A stretch of DNA of 64,000 bases from assembly GCA_030248215.1 (NCBI GenBank), contig JASANG010003755.1:288019-352018 (forward strand), read 5' to 3'. A model generated the notes under the pieces. That model saw nothing but the letters and a program-made list of their open reading frames with translations. It was not told the origin of the DNA and made no database searches. The position numbers and the translations under genes were made by a program. The DNA comes from Enoplolaimus lenunculus. Lineage: Eukaryota > Nematoda > Enoplea > Enoplida > Thoracostomopsidae. Of this stretch, positions 11,815-23,230 are shown piece by piece (the stretch's first letter is position 1; the number at the start of each line of letters is the position of its first letter).

Positions 11815-12703
11815 TACAGATTTATTGTTAAAATTAGCAAATTTATCAATATTAACTACTGTATACAGTAACTGGCATAAGCGGGGTATGACTGGTATTT
11901 ATTGCGTCTCTGAAGAAGGTTGCTATTTGGTTGCGGATTATGATTTATTGCTCAAATTAAACGCAGCACGAAATTAAAGTATGAGACAACTTTTACCCCT
12001 TTTGTTGTTAATCTATTAGATTTGTTTTATTATCAAACTTTTAATTTATACATTATTTCCAACAATTTTTGTCAAAATAGCAAAAAAAACCACGTATTTA
12101 GTGTATAATCCTACATATGTTTGCCTATACACAATTTATGAGGATTCAAATTTTAACTGTCATCCAATAAAGCGAGACACATCCATATATGCACAACGTT
12201 TGATGTTGGAGAAAACCTCGTGAGAGAGAATCCACATCCAAAGGCGTGAATGAAGCATTTTTGTTTCATAGCACATAACGCCAGCAGCGTATAGCTGGAG
12301 GTCTGCCTCCGGCCCCGGCCGTAAATCGTCCTTCAGCTCTGGTAACACGCGGAGGTTCCGACATTTTCGGTTGTCACATTTTAAATAGTTTCACAAAAGT
12401 TTTATAAACCGTTGCATTTTATCACTAACTTTGGTACCAATTTGAGGTGTTAATTCTCGGGGTTTCTAATACTAAATAACCGAAAACCGCAATATTTGAC
12501 AACACTTTACAGATATTCGCCAAAATTAACAATAGATAAACAGTACACTTTAATATTTTGACGACGAAATTTCGTTTCATCTTCGGTTCCGTTTCCGGCA
12601 AATTTTATTGACATCCGGTTCCGGCATTTTTTACCTTTGGTTGCACCCTGATCACCAGGTAGTGATATCTGTTTATAAACAAACGAACTGTTGCATTCGC
12701 GAA
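11815..12703. other. 3' flank of the Kv channel gene
   Basis: No exon is supported. A CCGG-rich hAT-like fragment ending GGTTGCACCCTG lies at about 12580-12650. TTTATT at 12604-12609 reads AATAAA on the minus strand, about 95 bases beyond the Kv stop, and could serve as its polyadenylation signal, though it lies within that repeat. Confidence 0.4.
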
Positions 12704-12998
12704 TCAAAATTTCAAATGCGTTTTTGGCCGTGAACTTTTCCTGCAATCAACAGCGTCAGTGCAATGTTTTGATGCGTCATTCGCCACAAGTTTGCCTGGA
12801 TGTCGAATATCATCGGGTGGACGGCAATCTACAGCGTCTTGTGATGATGCTGGTTCCGCGGTGCTGTTATCGTAATAGGTTTGGTGAAATTTGTCAACAA
12901 TCACAGATATTGGAAATGCGAGTAGAATAATACCCGATATGCTTACCATGGATGCTAGAATTTTGCCAGCAACTGTCACAGGATAAACGTCACCATAC
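12704..12998 (-). CDS. Kv channel exon 4: filter, S6 and C-terminus
   Basis: The acceptor GTTCAG/G completes the filter glycine, giving GYGDVYP. S6 is GKILASMVSISGIILLAFPI followed by SVIVDKF. The tail runs to a TGA stop at 12704-12706. A shorter tail by further splicing is possible. Confidence 0.88.
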
Positions 12999-15900
12999 CT
13001 GAACGAATTTAACAGAGAACAAACGTGATTTAGGGTTACAGGCGCAAACTGGCTAAATTAAATATACATTAACTGGTTAGATTGAAGGAAATAGAAACAA
13101 TGTACGCTGTTCACTAGGGTTGTTTCTCATGGTTTGGCTCTTTGTGCCGATAGAAGACATCGTTCATTTTAATTTAGGAGTCTGCCACTGGGAAACAGGG
13201 ACATTGAAAGACTTATTGACGGGGACATTTTGGTAGGAAAACGGAATTTTGGCCCTCCAGAAATTACGTGAAAATTTAGTTTACTATAGATCTCGACGAG
13301 CTGAGTTTAGCATCAACCACAATAAAGTGTTTACAGGGCGTGGAAAATCAGTAATTAAATCCCAAACACTATTCGATATTATTTTTTGCTTTCCAGTGGC
13401 TATTGGACTGCAATTCTCAGGGATACAATATTTTAAAATTAAAGTGAAAATACATTTTTCAATGCGGCGTTTCTTATTTTTTGTTTGATCTTAAAGTGTC
13501 GTGTAAGACAGACATCAACGGCTGCTTGATTGTTAGTCGACGATTATACTCGTCGGTAAAATTTGAAATTTTCAAAGCTGATGCCCTAGCAAAATTTTGG
13601 ATTATTAGGTATCGTATCAAAAACAACACTGTTTTAAACGTATTTCTCGTTGCAAAAACATTTTTCAAAACGATGTTTTGTTAAAAGATAAACTCTAAAA
13701 TGAATCGCTTGACGCCTACGCCTAAGCAAAAAATTAGTCTGAAAATTACTGTGTTGCAGTCGCGTTGAAAAACGTTCCGTCGCTGGTCTTTACATTTACC
13801 AAGTTAGTCAATCAGTCCCACAAACTTACCCAACCGTTGTCATCGTAATAATACACCACCATGATGCCGCTGGAATGCTATAGAAAAATGTTCCAGGTGA
13901 TTCGAATTCAATAAAATACATAATTGTTGAAAAGATTAAATTCGTTGTCAAGATAAACAACAGCAACAGCGTCAACTCGCGCCACGATTTACGTAACGTT
14001 TCCGCCATTGATTGAAATCCACGTGAGTATCGAGCAACTTTAAGGACTCGCAGGACTCGAAGGACTCGTAAAACACGCAGCAATCGAACGATGAGCAGCG
14101 AACGGCGAAGATCCTGAAATCCTTTACTATGAATACCGAAACTGTTTAATGCGAGTTCAAAGTAGAATGGAGTAATTGCAAGTATATCAATGATGCTCAT
14201 TGCTGATTTGATGTAAGCCAGACGACACGGCGCCGCAATTAAACGGGCCAAATATTCGGCTGAGAACCAAATAACACAACCAGTATCGATCCATTCAAGT
14301 GTGGAGTCGACTCGAGTTTCGTTTGTCGTTGGATCTTTGAATTTGAACTCGTGCAGGGAACTCAACATCAACACGACTACGGTGATCATAATGACACAAC
14401 ACGAAAGTAACATCAGTATCTGAAACACTTAATTGATTAATGTCAACAATTGTGCGTATATATGACGGGCCACAAACATATATTTGTTTCGGTTAGCAAA
14501 CGAGACGTTCCAAACACAAATTGTTGTTCAAGACAGCCCAAAGAACTAGTTTGGGAACTGGAATGCAAACTGGTTTTGATTGGACACTTGAGCGCTAAGA
14601 GAAATACCTTACAAGCAATATACGTACTTTTTTCAATTTTTTTCCGTTTTTCGATAACAAAATGGAGACTACTTTTTTACCTTCAGTTCAATCTCTCCCG
14701 AAAAAGCCAGCCCTGCTGACTTTGCCCGTAGTATATTTACATAATCCACACTGAATTTCGGCCCATGTAAAGATACAGGAGCGGAACGTTTTTCTGTGCG
14801 ACTAGAATAAAGTAAGCTTAAGCTTTAGACTAATTTTTTGCCTGGCCTAGGGTTATAGGCTGAGGCTAGGAATATACTCATTCTTACGATTAGGGTTAGG
14901 TTTAATAGGCTTAGGTTTAGGCTTAGGAATATGCTTATAGTACTGTTCCGCTCATGTTCTTTACATTGGCTCTATGATGTTAAAAGTTGTAGGTGGGTTT
15001 CCACCATTGTCATTTTTACGCGTTAATAAACTGTCTCAATATCAACCAATCAAAATCAGATTACATTTTAGTATCGCTTTAGTGTCCTGAATAACAATTG
15101 ACGTTTGATACGTATCGGTAAGCATTTTGTGACCGGGTCATAATTTGCTAAAAAAATTATTTTCTTTTTTCTGGCAAATTTGGTCGAATATACAGGAATA
15201 TTTTGAGATGCAACGTAGCAATTAAACCGTAACTTGTTTTAGGTACATTACAGATGTGCAAGTTCAATAATAGAAAAGTTGATTTATATCACTGTAAATT
15301 CCAGTGAGTTGATTTTAACTCAGAATGAGTTGAATCAGTACGAAGCCTTAGCACTGAATTAGGTCTTTCAGAACTCAAAATTGTGAATTGACAAAAAACA
15401 TTCTGAGCTAATTTTTCAATTCGCTCGGAATTAAATCAGCGCAGAGCGAGTTGATGTTTTTTGTTATTAACTCAGAAATATTAACCGCAGAATTGACTAA
15501 TTCGCTATGTGAGCTGATTAATCAACTCATCATCGGAATTTACAGTATATAATGGCTGTAGTATGTAAACTTACAGAGTTTTGAACCTAAAAATGTAAGT
15601 TGACTCGCTGCAACCGGCATCGAAAAGAAATGTATGCGTAAAAAATAACTTCTCTTGGAATGCCTACCAGTGCTGTTGTAGAACTTGTAGGTTCTTCCAA
15701 AGTTTCCCACATCAAACGTCGAAACCGATTCAATTGAAGTTTCAACTTTTCACACGGTTTTAATGCTTTTTTCAACGGTGAACTCTGTGGTGGAGCGAGT
15801 AATTCTTCATGCGCTTGCAGACGATTCCTACGACCACCATCATCGCTGTGAACTGCAGACTGATTGCAGTGAGTTGCGATTATTGCACTTGTTGGGTTGC

Positions 15901-16879
15901 TTATGCTGAGGTGACTAGGATGGCTGGTCCAATCCTGATCTATGTCAGTGTCCAAAGCTGTAGACGAATCTTGGTCTACAATTGGTTGAAAGCTAAATTT
16001 AAAAATGTGCAGAAAATTTTGATTGAACGAGCGAAAAGGAATTGCGGACGGAAGTAAGCAAACTCAGTGAATCATAAAACAAATATTTCACATCTATTTT
16101 GGATAGAAATCCAAACAATTTTTCTTGAGAGCATTCGAAACTACACTCCAAAAAATGGTGAGTCAAATTGATATTCTCCGAAATAAAGCTTTTCCGGACT
16201 ACACATACAGTCACAGTTCAACTCCACTAGAGTCAAGTCAATTTAACTCTCCATTTTCTGTAGTGTACGAATCTCCTGCAACGTCCATTTCAACGCCTAT
16301 TTTAGCGTAACTTAAAAATAAGCATAAAAATTTAAGCTGAGCAAAAAGAAAACTCTGACCTATACTTTATAATCATAATTAACATTTATCTCAGCTAAAA
16401 TATGCTCAACACTGAAACACTTTTCGGCCGAGTCTTTGATGTTCCCCCATTGAAAAAAATTAACGCTTACGCGCTCCGCTCTTGACCAACTCCGTTAATC
16501 GCTCTATAACGACAGTTTCAAGCTCAGCTGAGCTCAAATCAAGCTTTCCTAAACAACACGGACTAACAGCGCCGTACGGTATGTTCCAGTAGTCCATTTC
16601 TCGTTGAAACGCTCGGCCACAAACCGCATCAGGTACGTGTAAAACTGAATTTCGATACAAATTGACTAGCGATTCGAACAAAATCGCTGAGCGATCAAAA
16701 TAATATTCACCAGTGTCGGCAAAATAAATACGACCACTGCATAAGTCAAGCCGTTGCGAGTGAGACAACATTGAAAAGCGTCCCAGGAACGTTTCAGGAT
16801 ATCGTTGAAGACTCGTGTGTAAAACGGTGAACGGAGTTCCGTTGATATTTAGTTTGAGTAAATTTGTTTTGTCTCCCAT
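12704..16879 (-). CDS. Voltage-gated potassium channel alpha subunit, Kv2-4 (Shab-like) type
   Basis: Four exons (16879-16471, 15975-15668, 14419-13830, 12998-12704) join in frame into 533 residues. The protein is a plasma-membrane channel opened by depolarisation. The order is: T1 tetramerisation domain (about 6-115) with the zinc signature HX5CX20CC ending PCC; pre-S1 RRLMWETLEEP; S1 (about 240-260); sequon NET at 272-274; S2 with F291 and E294; S3 with D317; S4 with R351, R354, R357, R360, R363, K366, R369; S5; pore TMTTVGYGDVYP (432-442); S6 ending AFPIS. The zinc motif excludes Kv1. S4-S5 wording (ARYSRGFQSM) and the short S1-S2 loop fit Shab best. S6 has PIS in place of the usual PXP gate, and S4 carries one more arginine step than Shaker. 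The C-terminal tail is short (about 55 residues after S6). Splice sites are GT-AG throughout. Family is certain; the subtype is moderately sure. Confidence 0.93.
13830..14419 (-). CDS. Kv channel exon 3: S1 to pore helix
   Basis: The acceptor GTTTCAG/ATA and donor GTTGG/GTAAGT (phase 2) bound residues 240-435. It contains S1-S5, the voltage sensor and the pore helix ASWWCIITMTTV. The intron falls inside the selectivity filter codon for the first Gly of GYGD. Confidence 0.93.
14042..14068 (-). repeat. Three 9-bp tandem units inside the S4 voltage sensor
   Basis: On the plus strand the units are AAGGACTCG, CAGGACTCG, AAGGACTCG, each encoding Arg-Val-Leu on the minus strand. They form the middle of the S4 helix. 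Confidence 0.9.
14761..14970. mobile_element. TTAGGC-bearing MITE, family E
   Basis: It starts GCCCATGTAAAGATACAGGA and ends GTTCTTTACATTGGC, inverted to each other. The core holds TTAGGGTTAGG and TTAGGCTTAGGTTTAGG units and the motif GGAATATGCTTATAGTACTG seen in the other copies. It lies in the intron between Kv exons 2 and 3. No target duplication is clear. Confidence 0.7.
15290..15547. mobile_element. Palindromic MITE, family B, copy 1
   Basis: It starts CACTGTAAATTCCAGTGAG and ends GGAATTTACAGT. The interior repeats AACTCAGAATGAGTTGA-type motifs in both orientations. It lies in the same Kv intron. Other copies are at 36372-36621 and 45015-45244. Confidence 0.75.
15668..15975 (-). CDS. 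Kv channel exon 2: T1-S1 linker
   Basis: The acceptor TTGTAG/AC completes codon 137, and the donor is CACTG/GTAGGC (phase 0). It encodes a polar linker and the pre-S1 motif WETLEEPTSSTTAL typical of Kv channels. Other acceptors upstream break the frame. Confidence 0.8.
16144..16265. mobile_element. Palindromic MITE, family A, short copy 3
   Basis: It begins CACTCCAAAAAATGGTGAG and ends TCTGTAGTG, flanked by TA. It keeps one arm and a trimmed second arm. It lies in the first Kv intron. Confidence 0.65.
16471..16879 (-). CDS. Kv channel exon 1: T1/BTB domain
   Basis: Starts at ATG in MGDKTNLLKLNINGTPF, residues 1-136 plus one base of codon 137. It ends at GCGC/GTAAGC (phase 1). It holds the whole tetramerisation domain, with YYFDRS, VNLYRNSVLHVPDAVCG and MDYWNIP as in other Kv channels. 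Confidence 0.9.
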
Positions 16880-18681
16880 GCCGGGTTTATTGTATATATT
16901 TTATATCCTGTATAAACGTTTCATAGAAATTGTGTTAATGCTACCAAGCGTGGATGATGCATACTTCAGCAAGAGTACGCAACTGGGTACAATCTGTGTA
17001 GAAAAAAATGTTCCCAGCGCACGTTTGTTTTTGGTCAACCCACCCTTACTTAGAGAAGGTCAAATTTATCGAATTCTACCATTTCAAATATCAGTCTACT
17101 TAAAATTTCAGGACTAAAAATGTTTGAAATAATAAATGAAACAGCTCAGAATTTCGTGTCTGAAATCGTTAAAACATCAGTGTCAACTTTTAAGCATGAA
17201 AAATTTCAGACTTATATTTTTGATAACATTGATAAAATAAAAAGCTGAAATTCAAGACATATATATGTAGCTTGCATTTAAACATAACTGTCTCAAATTT
17301 CACACATTATTTCTCAAATATCGGATGATTTATTTTGCAAGTAGACAGTGCTTATTTGAAATTAACCATTTTTCGCAAGAAATATTAAATCCGCCGTTCA
17401 AAAAATCAAATTTCATTATAATTGGCAATAAACATATCGAAAGGACTGGGGTCAATTTAGTAGAAACGTCGACCATTTTTACGTAATATCAGGTGTCAAA
17501 AAACATGACAAATTAAGCGGAAAACATAAATTGTCAAATCATGACGCAATATTGACGTTTAGCAGCATTGGTTGTGTATACAAAATACCGCAGTAAAACA
17601 AATCACAATGCAAAGCATACGGATTATGTTATATTTTTGACTGTTTTTGGTTAAATATTCTAATATGAAAGTATATATTTTACCAACATCTAAAAACTGG
17701 AAGAATAGCTGAGCACTGGAAGCTCTGGATCTTTATTTTAAATGCAAATCCTGCTTTCTGAAAACCTTTTCCGGCCCAAGAACAGCTAATGGTCCTTGTA
17801 CAAAATTGCCTTATTTGAAGCTAACTCAAGCAAAGCGAGCTAAAAGTGCAAAGCTATAAAGCTGCAGTTTGCGCGCACGGAAGCCAAAAATGCGTCCATC
17901 ACACAGCGCCCTCAAAAGTCACCTGGTGCACGCATGATATTGTTGAAATTGGATCAGACTAAACAGATTGACACATTCAAAAACAATTGTGTATAAAAAA
18001 TTATTGAAATATCAGCCAAAAACTCCAGTCTTTTATATTAATATTCACGACAGCAGAGTAAAACTTACCATTAAAGTTAGTAGAACTTACCATTGGAGCA
18101 AACGTACAATTAATGCGGCATTAATGCCAGCAAGAGGACGAATGACAATTTGAAAAAACAAACGGAATGTAACCCCATAAATTTTAACAAAGACAAATGA
18201 TTCCACGAGACTCTGTGCCATAAATGGAACGGACGGGTAACAGTTGTTTATTTTGCAAAAAAACACCGATATTAAATGCTGTTAAAACACCAATAATCAT
18301 CAGAGGCTCGTATAAAACGAGGAATAGGGCAGAAATATTTCTGCAAAATTTCCAGATTTCACTCGATAAAGGCACTTTCACAGGCTGGACAATGGTCAAA
18401 AATTTTCTCGCTCGCTTGTAAAAAACTTGCTAGCGTGGTTAAGCACTCGTGAAACGAAATCACGGCTACGCCTCTGATAAAACATAAAATATCATGGTTA
18501 CTGGCATTACAAAATGAATTTAATTTGGGTGTCTTTATAGGCTTCTTTGAACAGTGCGGCTAATACAGAAACGTTTCTACAAAGCGTCTCTGGACGGCAC
18601 CGTACAGTGACGAACGTCGTCATGCGGCGATAAAGGGCAAAAAATGTATAGTGCAGCCCTAAATTTTGTTTTGTTACCATA
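16880..18681. other. Intergenic stretch upstream of the Kv gene
   Basis: No gene supported. Around 16950-17050 there is a copy of the GCAACTGGGTACA / GTTCCCAGCGCACG repeat (family G). Around 17105-17290 there are TCTGAAATxxAAGACATA motifs (family L). The Kv promoter should lie in the first few hundred bases, but I cannot point to its elements. Confidence 0.4.
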
Positions 18682-19121
18682 CTGTAGTGACCCGAATAAG
18701 AGGGGGACTGATATTTATTTGGCCTCTCCAGAGGGTACCCCCCGTGTTATTCGGTTACGAACTGTTATTTATGTTCAACCCACGCTCCGCCGACCTTCGT
18801 TACTGATATATATCTGGTAGTGCAATTATCCGTTCAATTAAACATTTATTGTCTTGTGTCAATAGCTTGAGTGACAATACAATGATATATAGGAATGTAC
18901 TTTCTAAATGTAAGTACGCTTTAAAGTTTCGAACTCAAATTATTTTGTCCTGGAGTCATTTAGGCGCTACAATTTAGGGTTAATTGACATTTATGGACTC
19001 TAATTAGGGTTTAGGGACTCTATGCGCTTACGCACTCTTATTAGGGATACGGACTCCTACTGATTCGGACTCAAAATGGGGACCCCTCCTATTATTACCC
19101 CTCTTATTTGGGTCAATACAG
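18682..19121. mobile_element. TA-flanked inverted-repeat element, family F, copy 1
   Basis: It starts CTGTAGTGACCCGAATAAGA and ends, inverted, TCTTATTTGGGTCAATACAG. TA lies on both sides, as in Tc1/mariner-type insertions. The 440-bp body is non-coding. A second, truncated copy in reverse orientation lies at 62374-62620. Confidence 0.78.
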
Positions 19122-19184
19122 TACGATATCAGATAGAGTTTGTAATTTACCGCTATACGAGTCAGATGAATTAGAATGAAAAAG

Positions 19185-19430
19185 AGTGGATAATGCCTAC
19201 TTTCAACAAGAGTGTGAAACTGACTACATCCTGTGTACAATAGAATGTTCCCAGCGCACGTTTTGTTTTTGGTCAACCCATCCTTAGAGACTATATAGTT
19301 TACCCAATTCTACCGTTTCAAATATCAATTATCTCCAAGGGTTGGTCGGTCAAAACGGAACACCCGGTGGCGCATTTTGACCAGACTATTTTTTGCCAAG
19401 TTGCACGCTTCTTTAAGAGTGATCATGGAT
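19185..19430. repeat. Inverted-repeat element, family G
   Basis: The left arm has AAGAGTGTGAAACTGACTAC and GTTCCCAGCGCACG. The right arm has GGTCGGTCAAAACGGAACAC and AAGTTGCACGCTTCTTTAAG. This pairing recurs near 16950, 45475-46030 and 56020-56278. Confidence 0.5.
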
Positions 19431-19458
19431 TCTGGCTATAAGCCATCATTGATGATAT

Positions 19459-19665
19459 GGCCCATGTACAGATCAGGGGCGGAATGTTTTTCCGTGGGCC
19501 TGCAATAGAATAAGCTGAAGATTTGGACAAATTTTTTGCTTGTCTTAGGCTTAGGCTTAGGCGTAGGCTTAGGCTTAGGAATAAACTCACGCTTAGGCTT
19601 AAGCTTAGGCTTAGGCTTAGGATTAAGCTTATAATAATGTTTCTCCTCTGTTCTTTGCATTGACC
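19459..19665. mobile_element. TTAGGC-bearing MITE, family E, best-preserved insertion
   Basis: It starts GGCCCATGTACAGATCAGG and ends TGTTCTTTGCATTGACC, an inverted pair. It is flanked by a perfect 8-bp target duplication, GATGATAT, at 19451-19458 and 19666-19673. The core is several TTAGGC hexamers with variants GCGTAGGC and GGAATAAAC. An 8-bp duplication fits the hAT or Merlin superfamilies; the GG end favours Merlin slightly. No coding. Confidence 0.88.
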
Positions 19666-20155
19666 GATGATATCATGAAAAAGTGTTATTTATTAACAAG
19701 TTTTCTAAGGTAAAGTAGTTTCCGACAAATTCAATTGTTTCCCAAAAGATTAAAGCGCTGAATCCGACACGACATTTTGCTACAAAGCTTTTGCTGGCTC
19801 AAAACAAGCCATTCTATTCAGTGTGTCGGCGTTGTTAATATATTTGTCACAAATTTAGGTTATTAGGTTAGTAAAAAATCATACAGAACAAGCAAAACGG
19901 ATTCGTTACAAAATAGAAGGTTCGCAGAAGGCTGTGAACAAGCGAGTGAAATGAATGTTTAACCAAGCATATGATTTAGCCTGTTTTCATAAACATGCGG
20001 AAATTATGTATCTTACGTATTAACGTTTAATTCTTGTGTTTTGACCTATAAAGCATAACACATGATCATGAATAGAGAGTATTTACTATGGCAACTATTA
20101 GCGTTTATGAATTTCGTTTTGAAAAAGAACGGGGAAAGAAAATGAAAGTGATTAC

Positions 20156-20550
20156 CAGGGGTAAACAGGATATCCGTTTCCGTTTCCGGTAAACATCGGT
20201 GTCTGTTTCCGTTCTACAAATAGCGAAAATTCTGTTATTTTCACTTTCAAAATCAGTTCACAACGTATAGTATTTTGCAATTTTTTATTACAGACATGCT
20301 GCAATGGTTTGAAATGAAATAAAATTTACGAAATTCATCTAAAATCTTCAAAATTTTGATGCATCCGCTATTTTTTGTTTAAAATCTTAAAATTTCTAGT
20401 GAATAATTGCACACCTCTATTCTATTGGCAGAAAAATAAAACATGTTTGAAACTTTTATACTTCAATATCTGTTTTGAGTTTCATTTTCCTTTATGTTGA
20501 TCGCTATCCGTTTCCGGTTTCGTTATTTTTACTATCCGTTTTACATCCTG
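20156..20550. mobile_element. hAT-like MITE, CCGTTTCCGG type
   Basis: It starts CAGGGGTAAACAGGATATCC and ends, inverted, TACATCCTG. It is flanked by GTGATTAC and GTAATTAC, an 8-bp duplication matching at 7 of 8. The sub-terminal TCCGTTTCCGGT motifs tie it to the element at 2860-3212. Confidence 0.7.
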
Positions 20551-20752
20551 GTAATTACGGAACCAGAAATTGCAATGATGCTTACAGTAATGGATCGACT
20601 GCGCATCCTCTGATTCAAAACAACTTAAGGGGAGTTTACAGGTGATTTCGCCTCGGCACAAGGATGCATTACATTGATGCTGTCCAATTTGAAAAATGAA
20701 CAGTGATAAAAATAACCGAAACAAAAAACGGATATTATTGAAGTAAAGTTTC

Positions 20753-21311
20753 GGCCCATGTAAACATCACGGATGGAACGTTTTTTGTGAGACTGGAATA
20801 CAGCAAGCTTAAGGTTTGACTAATTTTTTACCTGGCTTAGGCTTAGTGCTCAGGCTTAGGAATATGCTCATTCTTACACTTAGGCTTTAGGCTTAGGCTT
20901 TGGCTTAGGCTTAGGTTTAGGAATATGCGCATTCTTACACTTAGACTTTAGCCTTAGGCTTAGGTTTAGGAATATGCTCATTCTTACACTTAGGCTTTAG
21001 GCTTAGGCTTAGGTTTAGGAATATGCGCATTCTTACACTTAGGCTTTAGGCTTAGGCTTAGGCTTAGGTTTAGGAATATGCTCATTCTTACACTTAGGCT
21101 TTAGGCTTAGGCTTAGGTTTAGAAATGCTCATTCTTACACTTAGGCTTTAGGCTTAGGCTTAGGTTTAGAAATGCTCATTCTTACACTTAGGCTTTAGGC
21201 TTAGGCTTAGGCTTAGATTTAGGAATATGGTCATTCTTACACTTAGGCTTTAGTCTTAGGCTTTGGCTTAGGCTTAGGAATATGCTTATAATACTGTTCC
21301 GCTCCTTGGCC
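20753..21311. mobile_element. TTAGGC-bearing element with an amplified core, family E
   Basis: It starts GGCCCATGTAAACATCACGG and ends GTTCCGCTCCTTGGCC. The core consists of about seven tandem units of roughly 50-60 bp, each holding ATTCTTACACTTAGGC, TTAGGCTTAGG and GGAATATGC. Unit length varies through gain or loss of hexamers. It looks like a family E element whose interior became a minisatellite. Confidence 0.8.
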
Positions 21312-22701
21312 GCAAACAGGAAATTCAAATGTTACAGAGACTGGGAAGCACAGGCGTAGGATTTGACTTTTATTTAAACTTACTTGGCCCTTACAGTTCA
21401 CACGAGTCTTTTGTGAACGTTTCGTTGAATTTCAATTGCAAAATCAACGACGCATTTTTAGTTTACCAATTAGAATCGGCGACAATTTCACATTTACGCA
21501 TATTTTCAATATCAACACAGCGGGCAATGAAATATATTGCAACGCCATTCATGGTAATTTCAGTCAAATCCTAAGCCGGAAGCACACCAAAGGTAATACG
21601 CAGCGGTGTAGATTTTACCACATCCAGTGTTGGTCTGATCACTGGATGTGGACTGTCTAATTTTGTATGGGCACTGAATGCCACTGAGGCGTGCTGTTGG
21701 TTCCCGTGGTCACCCATGCGTTTATCAACAGTTAATCATTTCGGATTCCGTAATGGGATCATGTTACTTTCACGGGCGTCCAATTGATTATTTATTTATT
21801 CAATTTCAATATAATATTATGCACCATATGAGTACAGAATAATAACGTAAACACTAAAATAGAAATAATACCGCTTTGAGGCATCTATAATGCCGTCCAC
21901 CCTACAGCTGACTGATCCAGGGCCGGCAACGCACAGGATCATCCGACCAGGAATCAAAACCAAAACTTTGTATTGGATCCGCCACTGTACCCAGCTCTGC
22001 CCTTGTAAACTTGCCTCATAATACCAGCTGATTTGTGTAGCAAGGAGCAGATTGGTATTCCAGCAACTATCCGCAATATTCTATTTTCTTAATATTAAGT
22101 TATTCCTGTTTAACTACAAAACAGGATGCGGCCGGATATTAATTACCGGATAACGGAACCGGATACGGATATTGAATTTTTTACCGCAACAGAAACCGGA
22201 TACCGGATATTGTATGTGTTAATATAATTTAGTTTTTCGTTGTGTCTTTAGCGTCCTCAAGGTTTTCGTCTGTTATAAAGCTCATAATTGTTGCTGATAA
22301 ACAGAAATTCTAGGACCACGAAAAAATATTAGTAATACCAAATTTTACCATTTAGCTTGATATATCTAAAAGTACCTCTTACTATAAATAGCGCATATCA
22401 TAAGCAAGAGATTAAGTACAAACAATTTTTATATGAATTACCTTTTAGACAATTGTCAGATTTTTCGATTTTGGCCTGTTTCTTTAGTTTCGAAGATAAA
22501 GCCTAAGCTAACTTGGCCGATTTCATAATTGACCCTGTACATATTTGCCATAAACACAAATATATTCATAGTTTCATTATAATTACAATAAGTTCTGCTA
22601 ATTTTTGTTGTAGTAAACAACAGCTTAAGTTGATATTTCTAATTATTGCGAATTTTTGCAAATAACAGCCGGATTTTTGACGGTAATGCAAGAAAATCAT
22701 T
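21312..22701. other. Intergenic stretch, little recognised
   Basis: No gene supported. Near 21600-21660 there is a short CACATCCAGTG / CACTGGATGTG hairpin. CCGG-rich hAT-like fragments lie at about 22125-22205. Confidence 0.4.
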
Positions 22702-22866
22702 GGCGGATTCAGAAATTTCTGCTTGCTTGATAGACCGGAAGTAGTGAAAAAGCTCGCAAACAAAGCGAGAGAAAATTCAAATGCAATTTTTAGTGCTAAA
22801 TCTTAATACAAAATGGTGGTTTTAATCCCTGTAGGGCACAGGCTTGGGCGGCTTCTCTGATCCGCC
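22702..22866. mobile_element. GGCGGAT-ended MITE, family H
   Basis: It starts GGCGGATTCAGAAATTTCTG and ends TCTGATCCGCC. The interior has GCTCGCAAACAAAGCGAGAG and AATCTTAATACAAAATGGTG. Related pieces occur at 42418-42560 and 60165-60300 and, as short ends, near 32385 and 32645. Confidence 0.6.
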
Positions 22867-23152
22867 TTTGAGAAACGTCAAATCTGTACAAAAAATAAGT
22901 TACTTTTTCCAAGTTTGAGATAACGAATACGGAAACGCTCAGAAGGGAAATAAACTCGATTTTGAAAGTTTAATCAAACGCGGTCCAGATTTTAAAATTG
23001 AAATCTTAAAAACTCAAAAGTTTTTTAATTCGACGTCCTGGGAAATTCATTCGCGCGTTCCGAAAACTATTTTTACATGATTGGCTGACTCCACTTTTTA
23101 CAGAAAAAGTACTACAATGATTGAGCATGGCACGTGTAATCATTACAATGCT

Positions 23153-23230
23153 ATAATATATAGAAAGCAATAGAGATATATAGAAAACGATAGAAATATA
23201 TAGAAAACAATAGAAATATATAGAATAAAG
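23153..23230. repeat. 20-bp tandem repeat
   Basis: Nearly four units of TATATAGAAAACAATAGAAA-like sequence. AT-rich, non-coding. Confidence 0.8.
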
